From Microbacterium cremeum (GTDB lineage: Bacteria; Actinomycetota; Actinomycetes; Actinomycetales; Microbacteriaceae), in contig NZ_CP063812.1 in NCBI RefSeq assembly GCF_015277855.1, forward strand, positions 2,976,001 to 3,040,000: a stretch of DNA of 64,000 nt, in the 5' to 3' direction. Positions 9,650-17,670 of this stretch are shown piece by piece. The notes under the pieces are model-generated. The model did no database searches. It was given only the letters and a program-made list of their open reading frames with translations, and was not told where the DNA came from. The stretch's first letter is position 1; the number at the start of each line of letters is the position of its first letter. The position numbers were made by a program, and so were the translations under genes.

Positions 9650-10126
9650 TCAGCGCTTCGAGTACTGAGGCGCCTTGCGGGCCTTCTTGAGACCGGCCTT
9701 CTTGCGCTCGATCACGCGGGCGTCGCGCGAGAGGAAGCCGGCCTTCTTGAGGGTCGGGCGGTTGTTCTCGGCGTCGATCTCGTTGAGCGCGCGGGCGATG
9801 CCCAGGCGCAGCGCACCGGCCTGGCCCGAGGGGCCGCCACCCGAGATGCGCACGATGACGTCGTAGGCGCCGGTGAGGTTGAGCACCGTGAAGGGGTCGG
9901 TGATGAGCTGCTGGTGGAGCTTGTTCGGGAAGTAGTCCTCGAACGCACGACCGTTGACCGTGATGGTGCCGGAGCCGGGGACGACGCGCACGCGGGCGAT
10001 GGCCTGCTTGCGACGACCGACGGCGGCACCCGAGACCGAGAGCACGGGGCGCTCGGCGGCAACGGCGGCCGTCTCGTCGACCGGGGTCTCGGTCGAGTAG
10101 TTGGTGGGTTCTTCGATGTTCGCCAC
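9650..10126 (-). CDS. rpsI: 30S ribosomal protein S9
   Basis: 158 aa from the GTG at 10126, preceded by AAGGA. The core [15 protein letters not shown] and C-terminal [12 protein letters not shown] are diagnostic; the C-terminal tail reaches the P-site tRNA. An N-terminal acidic/Thr-rich extension of about 35 residues precedes the core, as in other actinobacteria. A longer frame extends upstream into the spacer and rplM but lacks a ribosome binding site. Second gene of rplM-rpsI-glmM. Confidence 0.97.
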   Translation of the reverse strand: MANIEEPTNYSTETPVDETAAVAAERPVLSVSGAAVGRRKQAIARVRVVPGSGTITVNGRAFEDYFPNKLHQQLITDPFTVLNLTGAYDVIVRISGGGPSGQAGALRLGIARALNEIDAENNRPTLKKAGFLSRDARVIERKKAGLKKARKAPQYSKR

Positions 10127-10151
10127 GAGTGTGTCCTTGTCTGTGCGGCGC

Positions 10152-10598
10152 TTACTGGGCGACCTGGTCGAAAACGTACGTCTTGGGCTTCTGGGCCGCG
10201 TGCGGGTGCTCGGCACCGCGGTAGACCTTGAGCTTCGACAGCTGGTCGCGGCCCAGCGTGTTCTTCGGGAGCATGCCGCGGACGGCCTTCTCGACCGCGC
10301 GGACGGGGTTCTTCTCGAGGAGCTCCGAGTAGGTGACCGACTTCAGGCCGCCCGGGTAGCCCGAGTGGCGGTACGCCTTCTTCTGCTCGAGCTTCTGGCC
10401 GGTGAGGGCCACCTTCTCGGCGTTGATGATGATGACGAAGTCGCCCATGTCGATGTGGGGGGCGAAGGTGGCCTTGTGCTTGCCACGCAGGAGCGCGGCG
10501 GCGTGCGAGGCGAGACGGCCGAGGACGACGTCGGTCGCGTCGATGACCAGCCACTCGCGCTGGGCTTCGCCAGCCTTGGGGGTGTAAGTGCGCGTCAC
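10152..10598 (-). CDS. rplM: 50S ribosomal protein L13
   Basis: 148 aa. Early-assembly protein of the large subunit. Diagnostic segments are [32 protein letters not shown] and [15 protein letters not shown]. First gene of the rplM-rpsI-glmM operon; its promoter is at 10764-10792. The 5' leader is about 160 bases and contains a dispersed GAGCGAGCGAAGCGAG repeat. Confidence 0.97.
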   Translation of the reverse strand: MTRTYTPKAGEAQREWLVIDATDVVLGRLASHAAALLRGKHKATFAPHIDMGDFVIIINAEKVALTGQKLEQKKAYRHSGYPGGLKSVTYSELLEKNPVRAVEKAVRGMLPKNTLGRDQLSKLKVYRGAEHPHAAQKPKTYVFDQVAQ

Positions 10599-10672
10599 AG
10601 TAGTGCTGCTTTCTTGATCGAACGGAGAGGTTCGTGAATCCCACTCCGGGGTGGTTCCGCGCGGCTTCGTTC

Positions 10673-10698
10673 GTTGAGCGAGCGAAGCGAGACGAAAC
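10673..10698 (-). repeat. Dispersed GAGCGAGCGAAGCGAGACGAAAC repeat in rplM leader
   Basis: A 26-base copy of a repeat also seen at 48044-48068, 48133-48158 and as an inverted pair at 57247-57312, always in spacers of ribosomal genes. Here it lies between the rplM promoter and start codon and so would be transcribed into the leader. Confidence 0.6.
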
Positions 10699-10763
10699 GG
10701 AACACGCCAGTGGAGGGCTCACGTTCGTGGTGGCAGGTCAGCAGAGCCGCACACCAAATGTCG

Positions 10764-10792
10764 AGTCTACGGCATCCGGATGCCTCATCCAA
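10764..10792 (-). promoter_or_regulatory. Sigma-70-type promoter of rplM-rpsI-glmM
   Basis: On the minus strand TTGGAT (10787-10792) and TAGACT (10764-10769) are separated by exactly 17 bases. The spacer contains a perfect 14-bp palindrome built from GGCATCC/GGATGCC (10771-10784). The position about 165 bases upstream of rplM fits a ribosomal operon promoter. Confidence 0.6.
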
Positions 10793-10813
10793 ATGCGCGA
10801 TCGTCGCGATCGA

Positions 10814-11362
10814 TCACCACCACAGCAGCGCGACTCCGACGGCGTTGTACACGACGTGCGCGGTGATCGCGGCCGCGAGACGCCCGGTGAGGAGGGTCAG
10901 GATGCCGCAGCCCGCCCCGACCAGGACGGTCCCGGCGAGCAGGCCCGCCGGCGCAGCGCCTCCCGCGGCGACGACGTGCAAACCGGTGAAGGCCGCGGTC
11001 GAGACGGTCACGGCGGTCACGCCGGCGGCGACCGGCCCCGCCGCGGCGAGCACATCGCCGACCGCGCGCTGCAGAAGTCCCCGGAAGAACAGTTCCTCGA
11101 CGAGGGGACTCACCAGCACCGCGCCGGCGAGCGCGATCACGACCGCGGCCGCCCCGGCGGCGCTGTCGGTGCCGAATCCCCCGATGCCGCCCCGGGTCGG
11201 GATCAGCACCTCCACGACCGCCCGTGCCGCCAGGCCCACGCCGATGCCGGCCACGAGCGGGACCCCCGTGACGCCGCCGAGACCGGTCGCAGCGGCGACG
11301 CGGGCACGCGAGACCCACGCCGCAATGAGGACCGCGCCGATGAGCGGCGCCGACAGCAGCAC
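10814..11362 (-). CDS. CPBP-family intramembrane metalloprotease
   Basis: 182 aa from the only usable start (GTG 11362). Motif 1 is EELFFRG, motif 2 is FTGLH and motif 3 is HVVYN, the Glu/Arg/His set of CPBP (Abi/CAAX-protease-like) proteins, which act in the membrane. The same frame is open upstream to the neighbouring gene and encodes two more hydrophobic segments (for example LTAAVAVVLLL) but has no ATG, GTG or TTG. Either the true N-terminus is lost to a small frameshift or the protein is shorter than usual. Substrate unknown. Confidence 0.75.
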   Translation of the reverse strand: MLLSAPLIGAVLIAAWVSRARVAAATGLGGVTGVPLVAGIGVGLAARAVVEVLIPTRGGIGGFGTDSAAGAAAVVIALAGAVLVSPLVEELFFRGLLQRAVGDVLAAAGPVAAGVTAVTVSTAAFTGLHVVAAGGAAPAGLLAGTVLVGAGCGILTLLTGRLAAAITAHVVYNAVGVALLWW

Positions 11363-11575
11363 GAGGTCCAGCAGCGCGAGGAGCGGGAGGGGCCAGCGGA
11401 CGGCCGCCGTGCGGAGCGGCGGCAGCAGCAGAACGACTGCGACGGCAGCAGTGAGGCCGGCGAGCGCCGCGGCGGATGCCGCCCACGGTCGAGGCCACGC
11501 CGGGGCGGGCGCGCCGTCCGCCTCCCGCGGGCGGGACGAGCGCTGCGGCCGGTCTGCACGGCCACCGCGCGGAGG

Positions 11576-11613
11576 CGACGAAGACCCCGGGCTCTCGCCC
11601 GGGGTCTTCGTCG
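11576..11613 (-). terminator. Strong hairpin after LPxTG gene
   Basis: A perfect 17-bp stem (11576-11592 with 11597-11613) and TCTC loop, 10 bases beyond the stop of the LPxTG gene in its direction of transcription. It separates that gene from the CPBP gene below. Confidence 0.8.
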
Positions 11614-11622
11614 AGTCGGCGG

Positions 11623-12150
11623 TCAGCGGGTGCCGGCCGCGCGTCGACGGGCGACGGCGGCCGCGACGGCGATGGCGCCGAGGCCTACCGCGCCGACGCC
11701 GAGCCAGACGAAGGCTCCGGGCACGGCGCCACCGGTGGCCGGCAGGTCACCCGAGCTGCCGCCCGCCCCCGAGCCCGCCGGGGCGACGTCGAGCGTCACC
11801 GAGCCGATGACGGTCTCGCCGTCCGAGATGCTGACGACATACGTGCCGGAGGTCTGCGCGGTGAAGGTGGCCGTGGCCGAGCCGTCGACGACCGGCTTCT
11901 CGACGGATGTCCCCGCGCTCGCCAGCACGATCGACGCGAGGGTGGCGCCGGTGCTCGGTGAGACGGAGAAGAAGACGGACTCGAGGTCACCGAGCTCACC
12001 GAACGTGATGGTGACCGGTTGCCCGACGACAGGCGTCGTGTCGCTCACGGTGACCGGAGCGTCGACGGGGTAATCAGCGGAGGCCGCAGCTGCGCCCCCG
12101 AGCACGAGGAGGCCTGCGACAGCGACCGCGGCAAATGCCTTTTTGAACAT
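11623..12150 (-). CDS. Small LPxTG-anchored surface protein
   Basis: 175 aa from the ATG at 12150, which has GGGAG 9 bases upstream; a longer frame begins at 12183 but lacks this signal. The signal peptide MFKKAFAAVAVAGLLVLGG ends near ASA-DYP. One Ig-like beta-rich domain follows (VTVSDTTPVVGQPVTITFG), then a Gly/Ser linker, the sortase motif LPATG, a hydrophobic helix and an Arg tail. It is therefore a wall-attached exported protein of unknown binding role. Two CPBP proteases flank it, and a striking palindrome array lies in its upstream region. Confidence 0.85.
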   Translation of the reverse strand: MFKKAFAAVAVAGLLVLGGAAAASADYPVDAPVTVSDTTPVVGQPVTITFGELGDLESVFFSVSPSTGATLASIVLASAGTSVEKPVVDGSATATFTAQTSGTYVVSISDGETVIGSVTLDVAPAGSGAGGSSGDLPATGGAVPGAFVWLGVGAVGLGAIAVAAAVARRRAAGTR

Positions 12151-12290
12151 GGCGTACAACTCCCGATAAATTGTTCGCGTCATCGGCTGATGGATATCGG
12201 CGGAGGAATGCCGACCCGTGTCACGTTACTCCTGCGGGAAGTGCGCCGCGAGGCCTTGGAGTTTCCAGAAAGTAACAAGCTGTCGCATTT

Positions 12291-12484
12291 GTCCCCCATT
12301 CGGGGGACGATTATCGGATACTGGTGATTCGCATCACGATTGTGTCCCCCATTCGGGGGACGCAATTCAGGTCCCGAGTATGCTCGCCGTGAATTGTGTC
12401 CCCCATTTGGGGGACACAATTGTTTCACCGCCGTCCCCCTTTTGGGGGACACAATTGTTTCACAGCGTCCCCCTTTCGGGGGAC
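12291..12484. repeat. Array of five GTCCCCC/GGGGGAC palindromes
   Basis: Five 18-base palindromes of the form GTCCCCC-N4-GGGGGAC lie at 12291-12308, 12344-12361, 12398-12415, 12433-12450 and 12467-12484. Start-to-start spacings are 53, 54, 35 and 34. The third extends to a 30-base palindrome with flanking AATTGT/ACAATT (12392-12421). The last two spacers share ACAATTGTTTCAC; the first two are unique. The 12151-12507 spacer is less G+C-rich than the genes around it and has no plausible gene. It sits between the 3' end of one minus-strand gene and the 5' end of the LPxTG gene, so operator array, attenuator or mobile repeat are all possible. Confidence 0.85.
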
Positions 12485-12507
12485 ACCATTCGAAAAAGCG
12501 CGAGACG

Positions 12508-13362
12508 TCAGCCGAGCACGGTGCCGAGCACGGCGAGCGCGACGAACGCGCCGTTGTACACCGCGTGCGCGAGGACGGCGGCCCAGATCCTCCCGGTGAG
12601 GAGCACCAGGAGCGCGCAGGCGATGCCCAGCGCCGAGAGGGCGACGATCGCGCCGGCGTCGGGACCCGCCCAGATGCCGTGCAGCAGCACGAACAACGCC
12701 GTCGACGCGAGAGCCGAAACGAGTCCGGCGGCGAACTTGCCGAACGGCCGGCGCAGCGCCGTGTAGAGCGAGACGAGCACGACGGCCCGGAAGAAGAACT
12801 CCTCGATCACCGGCGCGGCGACGACCGGCGCCACGGCCTCGACGATCAGGGTCGACGGGGTCAGCCCACCATCGAGACGCACGAACGACGGGAAGGCCGC
12901 AGGAGTGCCGCCGGCACTCGCGATCCAGCCCTGCAGCATGCGCAGGAACACGCCGAGCATGACGCCGTAGAGCAGGTCGAGGGCGCGGAAGCGCAGCAGC
13001 CCGACCGGCCGCGACCGGGTGAACGCCCACACGGTGGGCGCCAGCATCCCGATCCCGATGACGGCCGTGGCCGCGGGCGCCGCCCACGGCGAGTCCCACA
13101 CCGTGACCACGAGGGAGGCCAGGAGCACCGACGCCCCGAGCGACAGGAGGGCGACTGCGAGAAGCTGCTCTCGCCATCGCAGCACGGTCCGGCCACCCAG
13201 GCGCCAGTCGGTGCGCGCGAGACGGGATCCGCGCCGAGCGCCTTGCGGCGACGGTTCCGCATCCACAGACCCACGGGCCGGATCGCTCACGTCCGGCTGC
13301 TGCGGAGGTTGAAGACTCCACAGATCCACCGGGGTGCCGGCGTCGCTAGTCTGGTCGGACAC
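12508..13362 (-). CDS. CPBP-family intramembrane metalloprotease
   Basis: 284 aa. A soluble N-terminus of about 65 residues, then about eight hydrophobic helices. CPBP motifs are EEFFFRA, FVLLHGIW and HAVYNGAF. It is a second, distinct homologue of the 10814 gene; both are minus-strand and bracket the LPxTG protein. Family members in Gram-positive bacteria include bacteriocin-immunity and membrane-processing proteins, but no substrate can be assigned. It diverges from the LMW phosphatase gene 35 bases away. Confidence 0.85.
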   Translation of the reverse strand: MSDQTSDAGTPVDLWSLQPPQQPDVSDPARGSVDAEPSPQGARRGSRLARTDWRLGGRTVLRWREQLLAVALLSLGASVLLASLVVTVWDSPWAAPAATAVIGIGMLAPTVWAFTRSRPVGLLRFRALDLLYGVMLGVFLRMLQGWIASAGGTPAAFPSFVRLDGGLTPSTLIVEAVAPVVAAPVIEEFFFRAVVLVSLYTALRRPFGKFAAGLVSALASTALFVLLHGIWAGPDAGAIVALSALGIACALLVLLTGRIWAAVLAHAVYNGAFVALAVLGTVLG

Positions 13363-13397
13363 GCGCCTACGTTACCCGGCCACGGGAGGCATCCGCC

Positions 13398-13988
13398 TTG
13401 TTCGAGATCCTCACGGTCTGCACCGGCAACATCTGCCGCTCGCCGCTGGCGGAACAGCTCCTCCGCGCGCGGCTGGCAGACCTCGACCCCGTCGTCGCGA
13501 GTGCCGGCACCCGCGGGCTGCCGGCTGCGGAGATGACCCCCGAGGCGGCCCACATCGCCCACGCCCTCGGTGTTCCGGCAGCCGACACCGCCGCCCATCG
13601 CTCGCGATTCCTCACCGAACAGCACCTGATCCAGCCCGACCTCATCCTCGCCATGACGCGCACGCACCGGCGGACGATCGCCGAGCTCGCGCCCACGCGC
13701 CTGCGATCCACGTTCACCATCCGCGAGTTCGCTCGCCTGGCGATGGCGGCCCCCGCCGAAGAGCTGCGCGCCGCCACGGCTTCCGCGCCGTCGCCCTCCG
13801 GAAAGGTGCGAGCCGCGGCATCCGTCCTCGCGTCGTATCGGGGCCTCGTGCCCCCACCGGATGACCCGGCAGACGACGACGTGATCGACCCCTACCGGCA
13901 GCCGTGGGAGACCTACCTCCTGTCAGCGCAGCAGCTCGAGCCTGCGGCGACGGCGGTCGCGGCGACGGTGCGGGCGGCGCTGTCGTAG
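13398..13988 (+). CDS. Low-molecular-weight protein tyrosine phosphatase
   Basis: 196 aa. The P-loop CTGNICRS is at residues 8-15 (nucleophile Cys8, Arg14), and the general-acid loop VIDPYRQPWETY is near the C-terminus. The start is TTG at 13398 with GGGAGG 9 bases upstream. It directly precedes a Wzc-like tyrosine kinase, so it most likely dephosphorylates that kinase or its targets and tunes exopolysaccharide polymerisation. It is a little longer than the usual 150-residue enzyme because of an insert between P-loop and DP loop. Confidence 0.92.
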   Translation: MFEILTVCTGNICRSPLAEQLLRARLADLDPVVASAGTRGLPAAEMTPEAAHIAHALGVPAADTAAHRSRFLTEQHLIQPDLILAMTRTHRRTIAELAPTRLRSTFTIREFARLAMAAPAEELRAATASAPSPSGKVRAAASVLASYRGLVPPPDDPADDDVIDPYRQPWETYLLSAQQLEPAATAVAATVRAALS

Positions 13989-14058
13989 CGTCGCCCGGAG
14001 CACCCGCCAGCCACTGTGGAAGAATGCACGCACCAGACCGGCACTTGCGAAAGGCGAC

Positions 14059-15660
14059 ATGGAGCTCACCGACTACATCCGGATCCTGCGCAAGAACTGG
14101 GTGATCATCCTCGTCGCCACGCTCGTCGGAGTGGGCGCGGGCGCCGCCTGGAGCGTCACGAGGACGCCGAAGTACGAAGCCTCCAGCACGGTCTTCGTGT
14201 CGACCCAGACAGGCTCGACGATCGGGGAACTCCAGCAGGGGTCGAACTTCACCCAATCCCGCGTCCAGACCTACGCCGCCCTCGTGTCGACCCCGCTCGT
14301 CATGAACCCCGTCATCGCCGAGCTGGATCTCGGCACCACGGCGGGCTCGCTCGCGTCCAAGGTGTCGGCATCCGCCGCGGTCAACACGACGCTGATCACG
14401 ATCACCGTCACCGACACCGACCCGATCGAGGCCGCCGACATCGCGAATGCGCTGGCTGCGTCACTGACGGATGCCGTCGAGCAGATCGAGGCGGTGGAAG
14501 CTCCTGACGGGAGCCAGTCCAGCCCCGTGCGTCTCTCGCGTGTGCGCGATGCCCTGCCACCGCTCGAACCGTCCAGTCCCAACCTGCTGCTGGACGTGGC
14601 GATCGGCGGGCTCATCGGCTTCGCCGTCGGCATCTGCGTGGTGGTCCTCCGGGTGGTGCTCGACACTCGGATCCGTGCTCCGCGCGACCTCGAGGAGCTC
14701 ACCGATCGGCCAATCATCGGCATGATCGCGTTCGACCCCAAGGCCAAAGAGCGCCCCCTGATCGTCCACGCCGATCCACTCAGCCCGCGCGCCGAGTCCT
14801 TCCGGGCGATGCGCACGAACCTGCAGTTCCTCGACATGGGGCAGAAGGCGTCCTTCGTCGTCACGTCGAGCGTGCCCACCGAGGGCAAGTCGACGACCAC
14901 CATCAACCTCGCGATCGCACTCGCCGATGCGGGCAAGCGCGTCGCGCTGCTCGACACCGATCTGCGCAAGCCCAAGGTCGCGGAATACCTCGGGATCGAG
15001 GGCGGAGCGGGTCTCACCGACGTGCTCATCGGTCGCGCAGCACTTGCCGACGTCATGCTGCCGTGGGGCAACCGCCAGCTGTACGTCCTCCCCGCCGGCA
15101 AGGTTCCGCCGAATCCGAGCGAGCTGCTCGGCTCGGACCGGATGCACGCCCTGCTCGACGTCTTCGAGCGCGACTTCGACATCGTGCTGTGCGACGCTCC
15201 CCCGCTGCTGCCGGTGACGGATGCCGCGATCTTGGCGAAGGCGACCAGCGGTGCGATCGTGATCGTGGCGGCGGGCCGGACCAACCGGCAGCAGCTCGCC
15301 GGCGCGCTCGACGCGCTCGACACCGTCGGCGCGCACGTCGCGGGCCTGGCCATGACCATGGTGCCGACGCGTGGGCCGGATTCGTACGCATACGGCTACG
15401 GGTACGGCTATCGGTACGAGGAGTCCGCTCCCCAGCCGCGCCGTTGGGGGTTCGGATCGCGCTCGAGCGCCGCTGCGCCGGTTCCCGGCCCGCGCGCGGA
15501 GACGGGCGGAGAAGGCCTTGCCGCATCGTCAGGCTCGGCTCCCGCTGCAGGCGGCACCGCCGTGGGCGGCGACGCGAGCGGCGGGCTCTCGATCGACGAT
15601 TCCCTGCGGCAGGCGGGTGCCGCGCGACGTTCGCAGAATCGCAGCGACTCGCCGAGCTGA
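14059..15660 (+). CDS. Wzc-like polysaccharide co-polymerase / tyrosine kinase
   Basis: 533 aa. A Wzz-type chain-length domain lies between two membrane helices (about residues 14-32 and 176-200), fused to a BY-kinase domain: Walker A SSVPTEGKST (Lys277), Walker A' LLDTD (297-301), and Walker B near IVLCDAPP. The C-terminus has a tyrosine cluster YAYGYGYGYRY near residue 440, the autophosphorylation tail, followed by a 90-residue Gly/Ala/Ser-rich tail. AAAGG precedes the ATG. With the LMW phosphatase it forms the classic capsule/EPS control pair; fusion in one polypeptide is usual in actinobacteria. Confidence 0.93.
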   Translation: MELTDYIRILRKNWVIILVATLVGVGAGAAWSVTRTPKYEASSTVFVSTQTGSTIGELQQGSNFTQSRVQTYAALVSTPLVMNPVIAELDLGTTAGSLASKVSASAAVNTTLITITVTDTDPIEAADIANALAASLTDAVEQIEAVEAPDGSQSSPVRLSRVRDALPPLEPSSPNLLLDVAIGGLIGFAVGICVVVLRVVLDTRIRAPRDLEELTDRPIIGMIAFDPKAKERPLIVHADPLSPRAESFRAMRTNLQFLDMGQKASFVVTSSVPTEGKSTTTINLAIALADAGKRVALLDTDLRKPKVAEYLGIEGGAGLTDVLIGRAALADVMLPWGNRQLYVLPAGKVPPNPSELLGSDRMHALLDVFERDFDIVLCDAPPLLPVTDAAILAKATSGAIVIVAAGRTNRQQLAGALDALDTVGAHVAGLAMTMVPTRGPDSYAYGYGYGYRYEESAPQPRRWGFGSRSSAAAPVPGPRAETGGEGLAASSGSAPAAGGTAVGGDASGGLSIDDSLRQAGAARRSQNRSDSPS

Positions 15661-16031
15661 CGCCCGCGCGCCCTGTCGAGCGCGGAATCCTCGACCGCAT
15701 GAATTCACGACCGTAATTGCAACGACGGTCGACGCCCCGCGCCGAGAGGCCGCCCTTCAGCGCCTCGGGCACCGCCCCGGCTCGGCGATATCTACTCCGC
15801 CCGCTCCGCGCGCCCGACGGAAATACGTCCGGCGTGCGCGTGGGGCCGCGACTGGTTTGAGATGGTCGGCCGCGCCATAATTGCACCGCGGTCTCTGTGG
15901 TTGAATGAGCCCGCGCTCGAACTCGCAAGAGCTCGTTCCGCGACAATATGACGAATCCTGACACGCCCTCGCAACATTCGGTTGGTAGCTTGAATTTCCG
16001 ACCGAAGCGGAGCGGCCAGAAAAGGACCATT
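15661..16031. other. Spacer before initiating transferase; direct repeat of TAATTGCA
   Basis: 371 bases without a convincing gene if the transferase starts at 16032. It is less G+C-rich than its flanks and contains two direct copies of TAATTGCAMCG, at 15714-15724 and 15878-15888, which could be regulator sites or promoter parts. No terminator-grade hairpin was seen after the kinase gene. The promoter for the downstream EPS genes probably lies here. Confidence 0.35.
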
Positions 16032-17570
16032 GTGACGTCGAACTCCCAGCTCGACGCGACACCGACGTCGCAACCCGGCTCGCCCTCCGGCGAGACCGTC
16101 CCCGCGGCGAACCGTCCCGCGCACGCCGGGGCGCGCGCGTCCTGGCGGCGCCTCTACGCCCGCCGCCTGTGGGCGAGCGATCTGTTCATCCTGGTCTGGG
16201 CCGTCTACGGCACGCAGCTGCTCTGGTTCGGGTTCGGCAACGCCCAGGTGGCGATCCGCGAGGACTCCCGGCTGAGCGAGGTCTCGTACTGGGCCTTCTC
16301 GGCGGGGCTGGTGATCGCGTGGATGTGGGCGCTCACGCTCGTCGACTCGAGGGACCACCGGGTGATCGGATCGGGGAATGCCGAGTACGTCCGCATCGCC
16401 CGGGCGAGCCTCGGCCTCTTCGGCGCGATCGCGATCCTCGCATTCCTGCTCCGGGTCGACGTCGCTCGCGGCTACCTCCTCATCGCCTTGCCCCTCGGCA
16501 TCACGATGCTGCTCGCCGAGCGCTGGCTCTGGCGCCAGTGGCTCATCGCGTACCGCGCCGTCGGCGAATACTCCGCACGGGTGCTTCTGGTCGGCTCGGA
16601 GGAGTCCGTCGCACAGATCGCCCGCGAGCTGCGCCGCGCGCCCAGCGCCGGCTACGCGGTGGTCGCCGCCTGCATTCCTGCGGGAGTGGCCGGGCAGGTC
16701 GTCGCCGGCACGACGATCCCCGTCGTCGGGAACGTCGACGCGGTCGAATCCGCCCTGGCCGCGACCGGCGCGGACACCGTCGCCATCACCAGCACGGACG
16801 ACCTTCCCCCTGCCAGGGTCAAGCGGATCTCCTGGGCGATGGAGCCCGGCGTGCAGCACCTCGTCCTCGCCCCGAACATCGTCGACATCGCCGGGCCGCG
16901 CATCCATACGCGCCCGGTGTCCGGACTTCCGCTCATCCACGTCGAGACTCCGCGATTCACCGTCGGCCAGCGGGTGGGCAAGCGGGCTTTCGACATCTCG
17001 TCGAGCCTCGGACTTCTCGTGGTCCTCTCACCACTGCTGCTCGCGGTCGCCATCGCGGTTCGCACCACCAGCCCGGGCCCGATCCTGTTCGCGCACGAGC
17101 GGATCGGCCTGCGGGGCCGTCCGTTCCGCATGCTGAAGTTCCGCTCGATGCGGCAGGGCGCCGATGCCGAACTCGCAACCCTGCTGGCAGCTCAGGGAAC
17201 CAGCGACACTCCGCTCTTCAAAGTCGCCGACGACCCCCGGATCACCCGCGTCGGCCGATTCATCCGCAGGTACTCCCTCGACGAACTGCCCCAGCTGTTC
17301 AACGTGCTCGGCGGCTCGATGAGCATCGTGGGTCCTCGCCCGCAGATCAGTGCCGAGGTGAGCCTCTACACCGACGCCGCCCGGCGTCGTCTGCTGGCCA
17401 AGCCCGGCATGACCGGCCTGTGGCAGGTCAGCGGGCGGTCAGCGCTCGATTGGGACGATGCGGTGCGACTGGATCTCTACTACGTCGAGAACTGGTCGTT
17501 CCTCAGTGACATGGCGATCCTGCTCAAGACCGTCAAGGCGGTGATGGTGCCCGGCGACTCCGCCCGCTGA
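16032..17570 (+). CDS. Initiating sugar-1-phosphate transferase (WbaP/CpsE type)
   Basis: 512 aa from GTG 16032, which has AAAGGA five bases upstream; an in-frame ATG at 15948 would add 28 residues but has no good ribosome binding site. It transfers a hexose-1-phosphate to undecaprenyl phosphate to begin an EPS repeat unit. It has N-terminal membrane helices, a central nucleotide-binding-like region, then the catalytic domain KRAFDI, FAHERIGLRGRPFRMLKFRSM, SLDELPQLFNVL and SIVGPRP. First committed enzyme of the EPS locus. The sugar (Glc or Gal) is not readable from sequence. Confidence 0.93.
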   Translation: MTSNSQLDATPTSQPGSPSGETVPAANRPAHAGARASWRRLYARRLWASDLFILVWAVYGTQLLWFGFGNAQVAIREDSRLSEVSYWAFSAGLVIAWMWALTLVDSRDHRVIGSGNAEYVRIARASLGLFGAIAILAFLLRVDVARGYLLIALPLGITMLLAERWLWRQWLIAYRAVGEYSARVLLVGSEESVAQIARELRRAPSAGYAVVAACIPAGVAGQVVAGTTIPVVGNVDAVESALAATGADTVAITSTDDLPPARVKRISWAMEPGVQHLVLAPNIVDIAGPRIHTRPVSGLPLIHVETPRFTVGQRVGKRAFDISSSLGLLVVLSPLLLAVAIAVRTTSPGPILFAHERIGLRGRPFRMLKFRSMRQGADAELATLLAAQGTSDTPLFKVADDPRITRVGRFIRRYSLDELPQLFNVLGGSMSIVGPRPQISAEVSLYTDAARRRLLAKPGMTGLWQVSGRSALDWDDAVRLDLYYVENWSFLSDMAILLKTVKAVMVPGDSAR

Positions 17571-17670
17571 TGATCCCCCACCTCCGAGGCACGCGAGGGT
17601 CGCACCATCCGGTCCGCCCGACGGGTCTCACCCCTCGACCGCACAGCCATCGACATCCCGGGAGCGCGAC

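Noticed and set aside
12291..12484. CRISPR-like array
   Set aside because: Repeats are short perfect palindromes, spacers differ in length (about 35 versus 16-17) and two are near duplicates, and no cas genes are nearby.
12180..12766. Small ORFs with repeated CPPxGGHN-like peptides on both strands
   Set aside because: They are translations of the palindrome array in several frames; no start signals and no conserved protein character.
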